A DNA stretch of 64,000 nucleotides from Proteinivorax hydrogeniformans (GTDB taxonomy: Bacteria > Bacillota > Proteinivoracia > Proteinivoracales > Proteinivoracaceae), in contig NZ_CP159485.1 in the NCBI RefSeq assembly GCF_040515995.1, positions 1,798,001-1,862,000 on the forward strand, in the 5' to 3' direction. Both the position numbers and the translations under genes were made by a program. The notes below the pieces were generated by a model. The model had not been told where the DNA came from, did no database searches, and saw nothing but the letters and a program-made list of their open reading frames with translations. Below, piece after piece: positions 15,939 through 24,306 of the stretch (positions within the stretch are counted from its first letter, which is position 1; every line of letters starts with the position of its first letter).

Positions 15939-17240
15939 TTACTTTCCACAACACCTTTTATACTTTTTACCGCTGCCACAGGGACAGGGCTTGTTTCTGC
16001 TAACTTTCGGCTCTGTTTTGGTGTTATCTACTGCCAGGTGAACTCCTTTTGAATTGGGATTGTTTGAGGGTGAGTTACCTTCAACATCCGTTCTGAGCTC
16101 CACCGGTTTATGTCCTTTCAACGCCCATTTTCTAGTGTTATTATTTAGTTCTACTAATATAGAAGTAATTTCTTTTGTCACCTCTATATTTGGTATTTCT
16201 ACAGACTGCTTAATTTCATCTAATATTTCACTTAATTGGCTATCAGCTCTTATTTCCGTTAATATATAGTTTGCTTCCTCTTCTGCCTCTGCTAACGGCA
16301 TGTCATAGTTAAAAGTAAAGAACCTGATAAGTTTTTTGTACCAAGGGGTTCTTTCTACAAAATCATCTTGTCCTGCGCTATAAACCTCTTCATAGCTAAA
16401 AGGGTAAAACTCTAAATCTCTCCGAGCTTCTTGTTCTTCTATAATTCTATTAGGATCATTTACTTCGTTTATATAAAAGTATTTCCTATTAATAGGGTTT
16501 CCATAAAATGCTTCTGCTAAGTCGATAATGCTCAACAAATCTCCTATATTACTAATCTCTATGCCTGCATAATGTTCCATCAACTTAAAATAATCTTTAA
16601 AATCTAGCGCCCCATAGTAATGTAGTAGACCTTTAGTAATTCTTATCCACTTTGTATTTCTCTGTATGATGCTTTTTAGTTCTTTGTCCTTTGCTAATTC
16701 ATTTATTTGTGGCAAAATTTCCTCAGGAATAACATAACAAAACTCACCATCAACATTACAAGCAAACATAATCCCAAAAGCTCCATAAAAGGTTTTGTAG
16801 AAAGTTGTTTGCCGACATTGCAAGACTCCACCTTTTTTTGCTACCTTTTTGATAAACTCAAATTGCATCTGATCAAAGTGATAAAACCCAACTCCCAAGG
16901 CATCGGGTATCTTTGAACTTAAAACCTCTATAAGCTCTTTTTTTCTTAACTTGCTAGCTCCTTTTATTTGTAAAGTTTGTCTAATTATCGTTAATTCTTC
17001 CTTAGTCAAGGTGTTTAGCATTTTTTGCAACGTAAAGGGTGGTTTAACCTCTGGGTAAGCTTTACTTTTTTCGATAGCATCAATGCTATCCATTAGCAAC
17101 GACTTAAGATCATCGCTAGTTTCAAGCATAAACTCTTCTTTTATTTTCTCTAGTATTGCTATATTGCCCTCAGTAGGATTCTCGACAACATTATTCAAAA
17201 CCCCAATTTCTTCCTTAGTTAAAAGTCTGTGGTGATTCAT
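15939..17240 (-). CDS. SEC-C zinc-motif protein with Rho-N/SAP-like domain
   Basis: A 433-residue soluble protein. Its C-terminus is the SEC-C zinc motif NKPCPCGSGKKYKRCCG, found in SecA tails and YecA-like proteins, where it binds zinc and often contacts SecB or the ribosome. In the N-terminal third, LTKEELTIIRQTLQIKGASKLRKKELIEVL resembles a Rho-N/SAP helix-extended-helix motif. The middle is mixed and acidic with no motif that I recognise. ATG 17240 with GGGAGG is preferred to the longer frame from 17327. The function is unknown; regulation or protein quality control is a guess. It is monocistronic with its own terminator. Confidence 0.75.
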   Translation of the reverse strand: MNHHRLLTKEEIGVLNNVVENPTEGNIAILEKIKEEFMLETSDDLKSLLMDSIDAIEKSKAYPEVKPPFTLQKMLNTLTKEELTIIRQTLQIKGASKLRKKELIEVLSSKIPDALGVGFYHFDQMQFEFIKKVAKKGGVLQCRQTTFYKTFYGAFGIMFACNVDGEFCYVIPEEILPQINELAKDKELKSIIQRNTKWIRITKGLLHYYGALDFKDYFKLMEHYAGIEISNIGDLLSIIDLAEAFYGNPINRKYFYINEVNDPNRIIEEQEARRDLEFYPFSYEEVYSAGQDDFVERTPWYKKLIRFFTFNYDMPLAEAEEEANYILTEIRADSQLSEILDEIKQSVEIPNIEVTKEITSILVELNNNTRKWALKGHKPVELRTDVEGNSPSNNPNSKGVHLAVDNTKTEPKVSRNKPCPCGSGKKYKRCCGK

Positions 17241-17470
17241 TTTAATTAAACCTCCCAAATAAGCTCTTGTCTGTATTCTATCAGATAAAAACAAACCTGC
17301 AACTCTTTCTTCCATGAAAACCATCAACTTGATCTATTATACTTGTTAAAACATTATAAGAAATCATTTGGCTATTATATCTTATATTTAAGGTAGCAGT
17401 GGCTTTTTTACTCACTAATTCCCTCGATAAACATATAATGGGTTTAAAGTAACCAAAAGGGAGTGTTTGT

Positions 17471-17923
17471 ATGTATCATTATCGTCCACGCAAGCCTAAA
17501 TTTTGCCCTGCTAATTTTTCCGGAAGATACACTGTAGTACCAGGGGATACTATGTTTTTCATTTCCAAGCGTTTTAACGTTAACCTTGATGACTTAATTG
17601 ATGCAAATCCACACATCTCTAACCCACACAAGATTTATCCTGGCGATGTTTTGTGTGTACCAAAGAAAAAGCTACCCCCTCCTAAAAAAGAATGTCCTTG
17701 TCCTATAACATTAACAGATTTTATAAACTTCAGAGTAGAAGTTACTACCACCTGTGAAGTAGTAACAGGGCGTCTAGTAGATGTAGGTGATCATTCTATA
17801 ACCTTAGTTGAGCCAAAAACTTCTAGAAAAATTTTAGTAAGATGTAAAGAGATATGTTTTGTTCGAGTAATATCTAAACATAAGCGGGATGGGGAGGATG
17901 AAGATTATGATGAAGAGCTGTAG
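17471..17923 (+). CDS. LysM protein with C-terminal Sm-like domain (spore-coat type)
   Basis: A 150-residue protein without a signal peptide. A LysM domain (GRYTVVPGDTMFFISKRF...INPGDVLCVP pattern, about 18-65) is followed by a Pro/Lys linker with Cys residues and a small beta-barrel at about 80-135 (FRVEVTTTCEVVTGRLVDVG, ILVRCKEICFVRV) resembling the Sm-like DUF2642 fold of spore-coat proteins. It ends in an acidic tail. LysM without a secretion signal fits deposition on the spore from the mother cell, like SafA. AAGGGAG precedes ATG 17471. The stop overlaps the next gene by 17 bp. No sigma-E or sigma-K promoter was confirmed. Confidence 0.75.
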   Translation: MYHYRPRKPKFCPANFSGRYTVVPGDTMFFISKRFNVNLDDLIDANPHISNPHKIYPGDVLCVPKKKLPPPKKECPCPITLTDFINFRVEVTTTCEVVTGRLVDVGDHSITLVEPKTSRKILVRCKEICFVRVISKHKRDGEDEDYDEEL

Positions 17924-18113
17924 TTGTTGCCTTTGTCCTGAAGGATTAGAGCCTCTTTTAGACCGTAAAGTAAAAGTTGCTACAAAGTGTGGAGATATCA
18001 CAGGAATCTTAAGAGCTTTTGGAGAGACTTTCCTAGAAGTCGAAGAAGACGACTTTAAAACTGTATTAACTGTCATTCAGTGTGAGAAGGTTTGTTATAT
18101 TAGGCAAATCTAA
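17907..18113 (+). CDS. Small Cys-rich Sm-like protein, paralogous to the barrel of the preceding LysM protein
   Basis: A 68-residue protein. After a Cys-rich N-terminus (MMKSCSCCLCPEG) comes a single barrel, RKVKVATKCGDITGILRAFG to VIQCEKVCYIRQI, which matches the C-terminal domain of the LysM protein upstream in spacing and in the position of its Cys residues. ATG 17907 is chosen because GGGGAGG lies 9 nt upstream; the longer frame from 17889 includes that site. The 17-bp overlap with the upstream gene implies translational coupling. The Cys content suggests disulphide cross-linking in a spore coat. I do not recognise a named family. Confidence 0.65.
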   Translation: MMKSCSCCLCPEGLEPLLDRKVKVATKCGDITGILRAFGETFLEVEEDDFKTVLTVIQCEKVCYIRQI

Positions 18114-18127
18114 AACCTGCTATTTAG

Positions 18128-18173
18128 ACCAGTACCTCACGTATTAGTTGTACGTTATGGTACTGGTTTTTTA
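18128..18173 (+). terminator. Terminator after the LysM/Sm-like pair
   Basis: Stem ACCAGTACC / GGTACTGGT with a 22-nt loop (itself containing a short ACGT inverted repeat) is followed by T6 on the plus strand. Confidence 0.8.
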
Positions 18174-18237
18174 TTTTATATCCTTTTGTTCCTATCCGTT
18201 TATACAAAAAAGAAGTCTAGTATTTCGAGTATAGTAA

Positions 18238-18246
18238 TGATATAAT
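18238..18246 (+). promoter_or_regulatory. Extended -10 promoter of tldD
   Basis: TGATATAAT is an extended -10 element (TGnTATAAT) about 40 nt before the tldD start. No clear -35 is visible 17 bp upstream. Confidence 0.55.
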
Positions 18247-18287
18247 TTAAAGGGAATGTTCAGAAAATATTTTAGGGAGGGAATAGT

Positions 18288-19640
18288 ATGGATATTAGCT
18301 TGTTAAAAAATGCATTGCTTAAAGAAGACTTTTGTGATGTCAGGTATCAGAACTTTTCACTTACTTCTATTAAAGGCAACAAAGAAGACATCGACGAAGC
18401 TTCCATTATCAAAAAAAGTGGGGGAAATGTGCGGGTACTATCCGGTGGCGGGTTTGGAACTTTTTCTTTTACGGACTTAAAGGATATAGATTTTGCCATA
18501 AAAGAGGCTAAAGTTGCCAGCGACCTTATAGAGGGAGAGCAAAAGTTAAGCACCGTCGAAGTAAACCGAGACCATGTAAAGATTGCTCCAAAAATGGATC
18601 CTCGAAGCATCTCTATTTCTGAAAAAAAATCACTAATTGAAAGTTACATAAACCTAATAATTGAACATGAAAATATAGTTGATGTAGATGCCAGCTACTA
18701 TGAGCAGTTTACTGACACTTTAATTTTAAACAACCGAGGCACAGAGGTAAGACAAGAAGAACTTATATGTGGTTTATCCTTTAGATTAACATCAAAAAGG
18801 GATGACCTAACCCAGATAACAAGGCTAGCCTTTGGTGGATGCGAGGACTACTCTGAGCTATTAGATAAAGATGATGAAGTGTTAGCTAAAGTTAAACAAA
18901 CAGTTAACCTGTTAGATGCAGAACCAATTAAAGGTGGAAACTACGATGTTATTTTAGATAGCGATGTGGGAGGTCTATTCATCCACGAAGCTTTCGGTCA
19001 CTTAAGTGAGTCTGATAACCTTATTGGAAACGAAACCTTAGCAAAGACCATGACACTAGGCTCTGAGTTTGCTATGCCAGAGTTTAACGTTGTTGATGAC
19101 CCCACCCGTGAAGGTCACCCAGGCAGCTATGTATATGATCATGAAGGAACTAAGGGTAAGCCTACCTACTTGATTAAAGATGGTAAGCTTAGCGGCAGGT
19201 TACATTCTTTAGAAAGCGCCAACGTAATGGGCGAAGTTCCAACAGGTCATGCTAGAGCTAAAAACTTTGGGTTCACCCCTATTGTAAGGATGGGTAATAT
19301 CTACGTAGACAAAGGCAGACACTCTTTTGAAGATATGATTAAATCTATCGACAACGGACTTTACCTATTTGGCTCAGCCGGTGGACAAACAAGCGGCGAA
19401 ACCTTCACCTTTGCAGTACAAGGCGGATACAAAATAGAAAATGGTGAAATTAAAGGAATGGTTAGAGATATAGCGCTGACTGGGCACCTTTTTACCACCT
19501 TAAAAAATATCGAAATGATAGGTGATGAAGTGGAATTTTCCAAAGCCGGTGGCTGTGGAAAGGCAGGCCAAATCCTAATTCAATCCGGAAAAGGCTCAGC
19601 CCCTATCAAGATTAAAAATATGGGAATAGGAGGAAGATAA
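18288..19640 (+). CDS. tldD: TldD, catalytic subunit of the TldD/TldE metalloprotease
   Basis: A 450-residue zinc peptidase subunit. The HEXXXH motif HEAFGH is at residues 233-238 in the context VGGLFIHEAFGHLSESD, and the C-terminal glycine-rich segment GSAGGQTSGETF is typical. TldD forms a heterodimer with TldE that degrades unfolded peptides threaded into its tunnel; in Enterobacteria it matures microcin B17 and degrades CcdA. GGAGGG precedes the ATG. tldE starts 1 bp after the tldD stop, so the two are coupled. No bacteriocin gene is visible next to it, so a housekeeping peptide-degradation role is more likely. Confidence 0.95.
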   Translation: MDISLLKNALLKEDFCDVRYQNFSLTSIKGNKEDIDEASIIKKSGGNVRVLSGGGFGTFSFTDLKDIDFAIKEAKVASDLIEGEQKLSTVEVNRDHVKIAPKMDPRSISISEKKSLIESYINLIIEHENIVDVDASYYEQFTDTLILNNRGTEVRQEELICGLSFRLTSKRDDLTQITRLAFGGCEDYSELLDKDDEVLAKVKQTVNLLDAEPIKGGNYDVILDSDVGGLFIHEAFGHLSESDNLIGNETLAKTMTLGSEFAMPEFNVVDDPTREGHPGSYVYDHEGTKGKPTYLIKDGKLSGRLHSLESANVMGEVPTGHARAKNFGFTPIVRMGNIYVDKGRHSFEDMIKSIDNGLYLFGSAGGQTSGETFTFAVQGGYKIENGEIKGMVRDIALTGHLFTTLKNIEMIGDEVEFSKAGGCGKAGQILIQSGKGSAPIKIKNMGIGGR

Positions 19641-19641
19641 C

Positions 19642-20961
19642 ATGGAAAAGTTGCTAAATAAAGCGTTAGAAGTAGCAGAACAAGCAGAAATATATGTTAG
19701 GGAAGTCTCTAGCACTTCTGTAAGTATCAAACTTAATAAGCTTAAAGGAATAGAGTCTGAAAAGAAAACAGAAGTTTCATTAAGAATAGTTAAAGACGGT
19801 AACATGGGCTCCGCTGTTTCTACATCCATAGAGGATGATACCCTTATCGAAAGAGCTTTGATTGCCTTAGAAAATCAAAAGTCCAAGGCAATAACCTTTC
19901 CAAACGAAGAAAATCTTGCCGACGTTGTCTCCTCCTCAGAAGAAGTTATGAACATGGATACAAAAAAATTAACGGAGCTGGCTTTTGACCATTCTGAAAG
20001 ATTATATAAAGCTGCACCTGACATCAAGTTTGGCGTAAATGCAAACAAAACATATAGGAAGGTACATATACTAAATAGCTCAGGTTTTGACAAAAGCTAT
20101 GACTATACAAACCTATCGCTAGGGCTAAGTACCATAACCGACAAAGGCTTCTACGGTGCCTCCAAAGAATACTCCCTCGGCAAAATTCCTAACGTACCCG
20201 ATGAAGACATCCAAAACCTCATACAAATGCATCGCCTAGGTGATAACCCAGTAACTTTAGGCAACGAGAAAATGCCGGTTATCTTCGCCGGAAAAGTTAT
20301 GGGCTCTTTAATGCTAAGAGTGCTAGGCGGCGTTAGCGGAAGTAACATCGTAAAGGAAGTTTCGCCTTTAGAGGGTAAAATAGGCGAAAAATTATTCTCC
20401 GAAAACATTACCATAAGAGACGATGGGAAAATGCCCTTTGGAGTAAACACCTGCCTATTTGACGATGAAGGTACTCCCTCTCAAAACACCATGTTATATG
20501 AAAAAGGTGTCCTTAAAAACTACCTAGTAGGCATAAGCCAATCCAAAAAGCTAGACAAAGAACCCACCGGAAATGCCTTTAAAAGAACCCTCTTCTCCAA
20601 AGAAATAGAAGACAAACCAGCAGTTTTTGACACAAACATAGTAATAGAAGGAAACCACAAGGAAGATGAAGAAATAATAAAAGGCATAAAGAGAGGCCTG
20701 CTAATAACAGGCGTAATGGGCGCTCATACAGGAAATATCAATCAAGGTGAGTTTTCTATGAACATATCTTCTGGTTATCTGATTGAAGATGGTAAGTTAG
20801 TAGGGCAAGTTAAGGGCAGCATGATTGCAGGGAATATTTATGATTTGTTTAAGAATATCGAAGCTGTAGGAACGAAATATGAGGTTATGAGAAGTATTTT
20901 TTATCATATGGGGTATTCCCCGATGGTTTGTTTTTCCCAGGCCAACATAGTAGGCAAATAA
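19642..20961 (+). CDS. tldE: TldE/PmbA, non-catalytic subunit of the TldD/TldE protease
   Basis: A 439-residue partner of TldD. The family fold is present (EKKTEVSLRIVKDGNMGSAV, GVNTCLFDDEGTPSQNT, the C-terminal GVMGAHTGNINQGEFSMNIS), but it has no HEXXXH motif, as expected for PmbA/TldE. It starts 1 bp after tldD, with GGAGGAAG as ribosome site inside the tldD end. A terminator follows at 21006. The upstream half of the pair supplies the zinc site; this subunit shapes the substrate tunnel. Confidence 0.93.
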   Translation: MEKLLNKALEVAEQAEIYVREVSSTSVSIKLNKLKGIESEKKTEVSLRIVKDGNMGSAVSTSIEDDTLIERALIALENQKSKAITFPNEENLADVVSSSEEVMNMDTKKLTELAFDHSERLYKAAPDIKFGVNANKTYRKVHILNSSGFDKSYDYTNLSLGLSTITDKGFYGASKEYSLGKIPNVPDEDIQNLIQMHRLGDNPVTLGNEKMPVIFAGKVMGSLMLRVLGGVSGSNIVKEVSPLEGKIGEKLFSENITIRDDGKMPFGVNTCLFDDEGTPSQNTMLYEKGVLKNYLVGISQSKKLDKEPTGNAFKRTLFSKEIEDKPAVFDTNIVIEGNHKEDEEIIKGIKRGLLITGVMGAHTGNINQGEFSMNISSGYLIEDGKLVGQVKGSMIAGNIYDLFKNIEAVGTKYEVMRSIFYHMGYSPMVCFSQANIVGK

Positions 20962-21005
20962 CTGTCAGAGCACACAAAAGCACTTATCTTCGTTGTTGCA
21001 AAAAA

Positions 21006-21057
21006 AGTCCAGACTCCTCACGTATGAAATTATACGCTGCGGGCCTGGACTATTTTT
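21006..21057 (+). terminator. Terminator of tldDE
   Basis: Outer stem AGTCCAG / CTGGACT encloses an inner GTAT...ATAC hairpin and is followed by ATTTTTT. Its 3' half is the start of a longer direct repeat shared with 26332-26492. Confidence 0.75.
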
Positions 21058-21201
21058 TGCGCCTAGAATCTAAGCACTTTTGAGCACTCTGACCCAGTTT
21101 GGGTCTTGTTAGAAACATCTAAGTCAAAACAATGGTCGTTGTAAATTTATATTTCCAACTGTCCCCTGTCCAACTCTCAAACTGTTTTTAATTGTAAATT
21201 C
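21036..21201. repeat. Direct repeat copy A flanking the SipW/TasA module
   Basis: About 166 bp that resemble 26332-26492 along their whole length (roughly 80% identity by eye). Near-identical blocks include GCCTAGAATCT-AGCACTT, GTCGTTGTAAATTTATAT and TTCCAACTGTCCCCT. It contains no open frame with a ribosome site. It fills most of the 309-bp gap between tldE and the next gene. Confidence 0.75.
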
Positions 21202-21270
21202 GTCCTTGAACTCGGCCTTTTTAAAACAGTTGTCCATTGTCAATTGTAAATTCGCTTTGGTGCATATTAG

Positions 21271-21759
21271 CTACTTTTCAACCGGTGGTGCTACTATTGC
21301 AAACCCTCTACTCTGGTACTCATTGCCTGCTGTTTCTTCCATTTGCACTTCAATGATCATGTTAGGTTCTTTTTGAGAGTTTATCACGAAAGGGAAACAA
21401 AACAATCCATCCTGCCCACTTTTCTTTAATTCTTTCACTCTATTTTCAAAAACTATTTCATTTTCTAAAAGCACTCTCAAGATAAGGGTATCTATAATAT
21501 CAAGCTCCCCCTCTAGCTTTTGAGCATAGTTATTATCTAACTGTACAATGTCTTCAATTTCAAAAGGGTGTGCCCCCATTTTTTCTAATGTTTTAGGATC
21601 TTCTAATTGAATCACCTTGCCGGGTTCTAGGTTTGTTGTTATATCATAATCGATTACATTGATGGTACCTTTATTATTAAAAAGCGTCATTGTAAATACT
21701 CCTGCTATACCACATATAAGCACAACCCCTAAAACCAAACACAGGAAGTTTTTATTCAT
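21271..21759 (-). CDS. Exported TasA/camelysin-like protein (divergent)
   Basis: A 162-residue exported protein with an N-terminal hydrophobic segment (FLCLVLGVVLICGIAGVFTM). It lacks the AWFTS motif of its neighbours, but its C-terminal ETAGNEYQSRGFAIVA matches the AGNEYQG-type strand that closes TasA/camelysin domains, and its length fits a single such domain. It is therefore a divergent member of the local family, and may not be cleaved by SipW. AAGGAGGGGTGAT precedes the ATG. It follows the acidic-tail protein by 26 bp and is likely cotranscribed. Confidence 0.65.
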   Translation of the reverse strand: MNKNFLCLVLGVVLICGIAGVFTMTLFNNKGTINVIDYDITTNLEPGKVIQLEDPKTLEKMGAHPFEIEDIVQLDNNYAQKLEGELDIIDTLILRVLLENEIVFENRVKELKKSGQDGLFCFPFVINSQKEPNMIIEVQMEETAGNEYQSRGFAIVAPPVEK

Positions 21760-21785
21760 ATCACCCCTCCTTCTTCCCTATTTAT

Positions 21786-22553
21786 CTATTGCTCCTCATT
21801 CTCATCCACTTCACTTTCCTTATCTGATTTATGTTCTTTGATTTCATTTTCTTCCTCGCTTACATTATCTTCATTTTTATCTCCTTTTGCCTCAAAATCT
21901 GATTTTCCTTCATTGACAGGCTGCTTATTTTCTTCCTCATTTACATCGTCAACAATATCTTCTATAGGTTTTTTGCTAATTTCTTCCTCTTCTATATCTA
22001 AATCCTTATCATTTGCATTATTACCTCTTGCACTTTTTAAACTTTCAATATATTGTTTGCGTAACCACTTGCTAGAAAATTGCACTGGAAACTCTTCATT
22101 AATAAAACCATTTAAATATTTTATGTTAATTGATCCATTTATCATTCGCTCTCGACCTGCTAAATCTTTAAACTGCGATTTGCTTACGTTAACTTCTATA
22201 GGTTTAAATACTTCATCATTGTTGCTAAGTTGCACTGGATTAATATGCAAAATATAATCAGTAATTTCCCCCTTTATCTCGAAATAAATAATGGGGGTAT
22301 ACTTTCCATCTGCCTTTTTTAGTCTAATTCCTTCAAAATTTCCTTCCGAATCACTTTCAATATTAATTTTTTCTAAAATGTCATCGGTACTAGCTGCAGT
22401 AACTTTTGAGTTAAAGCTAATGCTATTAACAAACCATGAATGGGTATCCTGCGTTCCTAAAAATACCATGCTAAGCATTAGCCCTGCAACTAAGTATCCT
22501 ATTGCCTTGGATATAATTTTAAAAATGCTTTGACGAGATCTTTCTACTTTCAA
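21786..22553 (-). CDS. Exported SipW-type protein with long acidic tail
   Basis: A 255-residue exported protein. The signal region IGYLVAGLMLSMVFLGTQDTHSWFVN resembles the SipW-dependent signal, with HSWFVN in place of AWFTS. A beta-rich central region (35-170) is followed by a tail of about 85 residues made mostly of Glu, Asp, Lys and Asn. No sorting motif is present. The start is TTG 22553, which has AAGGTGGTGA upstream. The tail may interact with cations or with the cell wall; this is inference. It is the first gene of a two-gene unit with 21271-21759, and a large perfect palindrome lies just upstream. Confidence 0.6.
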   Translation of the reverse strand: MKVERSRQSIFKIISKAIGYLVAGLMLSMVFLGTQDTHSWFVNSISFNSKVTAASTDDILEKINIESDSEGNFEGIRLKKADGKYTPIIYFEIKGEITDYILHINPVQLSNNDEVFKPIEVNVSKSQFKDLAGRERMINGSINIKYLNGFINEEFPVQFSSKWLRKQYIESLKSARGNNANDKDLDIEEEEISKKPIEDIVDDVNEEENKQPVNEGKSDFEAKGDKNEDNVSEEENEIKEHKSDKESEVDENEEQ

Positions 22554-22590
22554 CTAATCACCACCTTATAGATTTTTATTTTAATACAGC

Positions 22591-22638
22591 TTTATAAAAT
22601 TCAAAAATTCCCAACCCTGCATTTTTGAATTTTATAAA
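22591..22638. repeat. Perfect 18-bp-arm inverted repeat
   Basis: TTTATAAAATTCAAAAAT (22591-22608) and its exact complement (22621-22638) are separated by 12 bp. The structure lies in the intergenic region 38 bp upstream of the acidic-tail gene. It has no GC-rich core, so it is not a standard terminator. Confidence 0.8.
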
Positions 22639-22670
22639 ACTATTAATACTTAATATGCCCTTGATAGTTT

Positions 22671-22706
22671 TGAGATAAAGGCCGACTTACATCGGCCTTT
22701 ATCTCA
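22671..22706. terminator. Strong hairpin after the camelysin-like gene
   Basis: A 15-bp perfect stem (TGAGATAAAGGCCGA / TCGGCCTTTATCTCA) with a 6-nt loop. The U tail is on the plus-strand side, whereas the gene it follows is on the minus strand. A leaky terminator or 3' mRNA-stabilising hairpin is more likely than a normal terminator. Confidence 0.55.
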
Positions 22707-22726
22707 TTTTTATTAATTTAAATTAA

Positions 22727-23287
22727 CTATTTACTTTGCTGCAAGTCAAATACAACATCAAAGTTTACCGATTTGCCTTGATAATCGTTTATTACTGTAT
22801 CTCCATTAGGCCAACCAAATGCCCACGTTACATTTAATCTAGCTGTTTCACCCGGACCCAAATTTATAGTTGCAATGTTACCCTCAGTTATTTCACCACT
22901 CTCCCATTTCCATCCACCCTCAGCATGGTTTCTTACCCAGTATTGAGGACGAATCTGCATGCCTAAAGCACCTTCAACATCATCTATCTTCATTTTTAAT
23001 TTTCCATCAATGCTACCTTCGTTTGTAACTATCCAAGATAATTCTGTCATGCCAGGGGTTGTGCCCCAGTTTCCAGCTCTATCTCCAGGTTGGATGTTGT
23101 CAAATACATAAGTCAAACCTTCTCCAGGATTGTCATGAACTCGTTCTACGTCTAACGCAAGGTCACCAGTTACTATAACACTACCAGCACTCTCTACTTC
23201 TGATGTAAACCATGCAAAAGTAGCTCCTCCAACTACTGAAGCTGCGCAAATCACAGCCATTACCAACATTGCAAACTTTTTGTCCAT
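22727..23287 (-). CDS. TasA/camelysin-family surface protein with SipW-type signal peptide
   Basis: A 186-residue secreted protein. The N-terminus KKFAMLVMAVICAASVVGGA-TFAWFTS is a SipW-dependent signal peptide with the AWFTS motif at the cleavage region. The mature part shows the jelly-roll-like pattern of TasA/camelysin: a short strand TGDLALDVE, the LQPGD-like turn IQPGDRAGNWG, a sentence-like central strand with TNEGSIDGKLKMKI, and the closing strand DYQGKSVNFDVVFDL. TasA-type proteins form extracellular fibres in biofilms. GGAGG precedes ATG 23287. It follows the 23313 gene by 25 bp, so the two are probably one operon. Confidence 0.85.
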   Translation of the reverse strand: MDKKFAMLVMAVICAASVVGGATFAWFTSEVESAGSVIVTGDLALDVERVHDNPGEGLTYVFDNIQPGDRAGNWGTTPGMTELSWIVTNEGSIDGKLKMKIDDVEGALGMQIRPQYWVRNHAEGGWKWESGEITEGNIATINLGPGETARLNVTWAFGWPNGDTVINDYQGKSVNFDVVFDLQQSK

Positions 23288-23312
23288 TTAAATCCTCCTA
23301 TGCATTTTGTTT

Positions 23313-24023
23313 TTATTGCTTATCTATTTGATCCATAAACCATCCATAATGTATACTTACATCTCCATCATCAAATAAAACCTCTAATGCGCCTTCTCTA
23401 ACTTGTGTGGCATTTACCTTGTAAGCTATGTCTAGTTGCTTATTTTGGTAATCGTTGCAAGCAGACTCATGAAACCCAAGAACAAATGACAGTCTATATG
23501 AGTTGCCTGGCTTTAGTGCCCCCATATTTTCATAATCAACCTGCGGTACCATAGCCCCGTTACCTAGCCATTGGTTTAATGTTACTACGTTAATACCGCT
23601 TGCATCTGCCATATTGTTGTACGCTCTTGGATACTCACCATGGCCTCTACCATCTTTGATAAAATGATCTGTAGGCTCCCAATATTCACCATCTTCATCT
23701 AAAAACTCCATCTTCATGCTATCAATATAAATTACATCTAATAATTCTTCATCGCCCTCTACGACAAACTTACCAAACCAAGCCAGATCTAAAGAGCCAT
23801 CATTTAAGATTTCTATAGTAGCTTCTTCACTTACGTCCCCTGGAGCCATGTTGCCTATAATCTCTCCTAAGTTAAATTCTACATTTTCTTTGCTAAGCTC
23901 CAGAGTACCTGCGGTAAATTGGTTGTTTTCGCTTACTACTTCATCGGAAAACCAGGCCATTGTTCCCAGCCCTGCACCAAACGCTAGCATACCTGCTAAA
24001 ACTACAATTAACGCTTTCTTCAT
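23313..24023 (-). CDS. TasA-family surface protein with SipW-type signal peptide
   Basis: A 236-residue secreted protein. Its signal peptide (MKKALIVVLAGMLAFGAGLG then TMAWFSDEV) is nearly the same as that of the 24307 protein. The mature part contains TAGTLELS, MAPGDVSEEATIEILNDGSL, and the closing strand NDYQNKQLDIAYKV, all typical of the TasA/camelysin fold. An extra C-terminal 25 residues follow the fold. AAGGAGG precedes ATG 24023. A conserved palindromic element (24051-24079) lies directly upstream. It heads an operon with the 22727 gene. It is a candidate fibre subunit processed by the SipW encoded at 25288. Confidence 0.85.
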   Translation of the reverse strand: MKKALIVVLAGMLAFGAGLGTMAWFSDEVVSENNQFTAGTLELSKENVEFNLGEIIGNMAPGDVSEEATIEILNDGSLDLAWFGKFVVEGDEELLDVIYIDSMKMEFLDEDGEYWEPTDHFIKDGRGHGEYPRAYNNMADASGINVVTLNQWLGNGAMVPQVDYENMGALKPGNSYRLSFVLGFHESACNDYQNKQLDIAYKVNATQVREGALEVLFDDGDVSIHYGWFMDQIDKQ

Positions 24024-24050
24024 AAATCTAATTCCTCCTTAGTTTTATAA

Positions 24051-24079
24051 TTTATATATACCATTTCTGGGTATATAAT
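24051..24079. promoter_or_regulatory. Conserved palindromic element upstream of TasA-like gene (copy 1)
   Basis: On the plus strand, TATATACC-N7-GGTATATA: 8-bp arms around ATTTCTG. A run of 20 bases is shared with copy 2 (25151-25178), and each copy lies just upstream of a ribosome site of a TasA-like gene. It may be an operator or a shared promoter. Confidence 0.55.
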
Positions 24080-24197
24080 GAGATTTTGTTGTGGATCATA
24101 TAATCAATTGATCCCTTAAGGCTATCCAACCATTTGGTACTTTAGCTCTAACTAATCCTATTGCGGTCCTGACTGAAATATTACTAATCTCAAGACA

Positions 24198-24224
24198 AAA
24201 GCCACATGTTTTACATATGGCTTT
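24198..24224 (-). terminator. Terminator after the 24307 TasA-like gene
   Basis: Inverted repeat AAAGCCACATGT / ACATATGGCTTT with one mismatch, about 80 bp after the stop; a TTTT run follows on the minus strand. Confidence 0.55.
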
Positions 24225-24306
24225 ATTCTATGATAATGTCGAAATAACAAGTTATTATTAGCGTATTTCAATTTAAATTCAGGTTTGTTAAATAATAGCA
24301 GTCCTA

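Noticed and set aside
22671-22706. Hairpin as a normal terminator of the minus-strand camelysin gene
   Set aside because: The U tail is on the other strand, so I list it only as a strong hairpin with doubtful terminator function.
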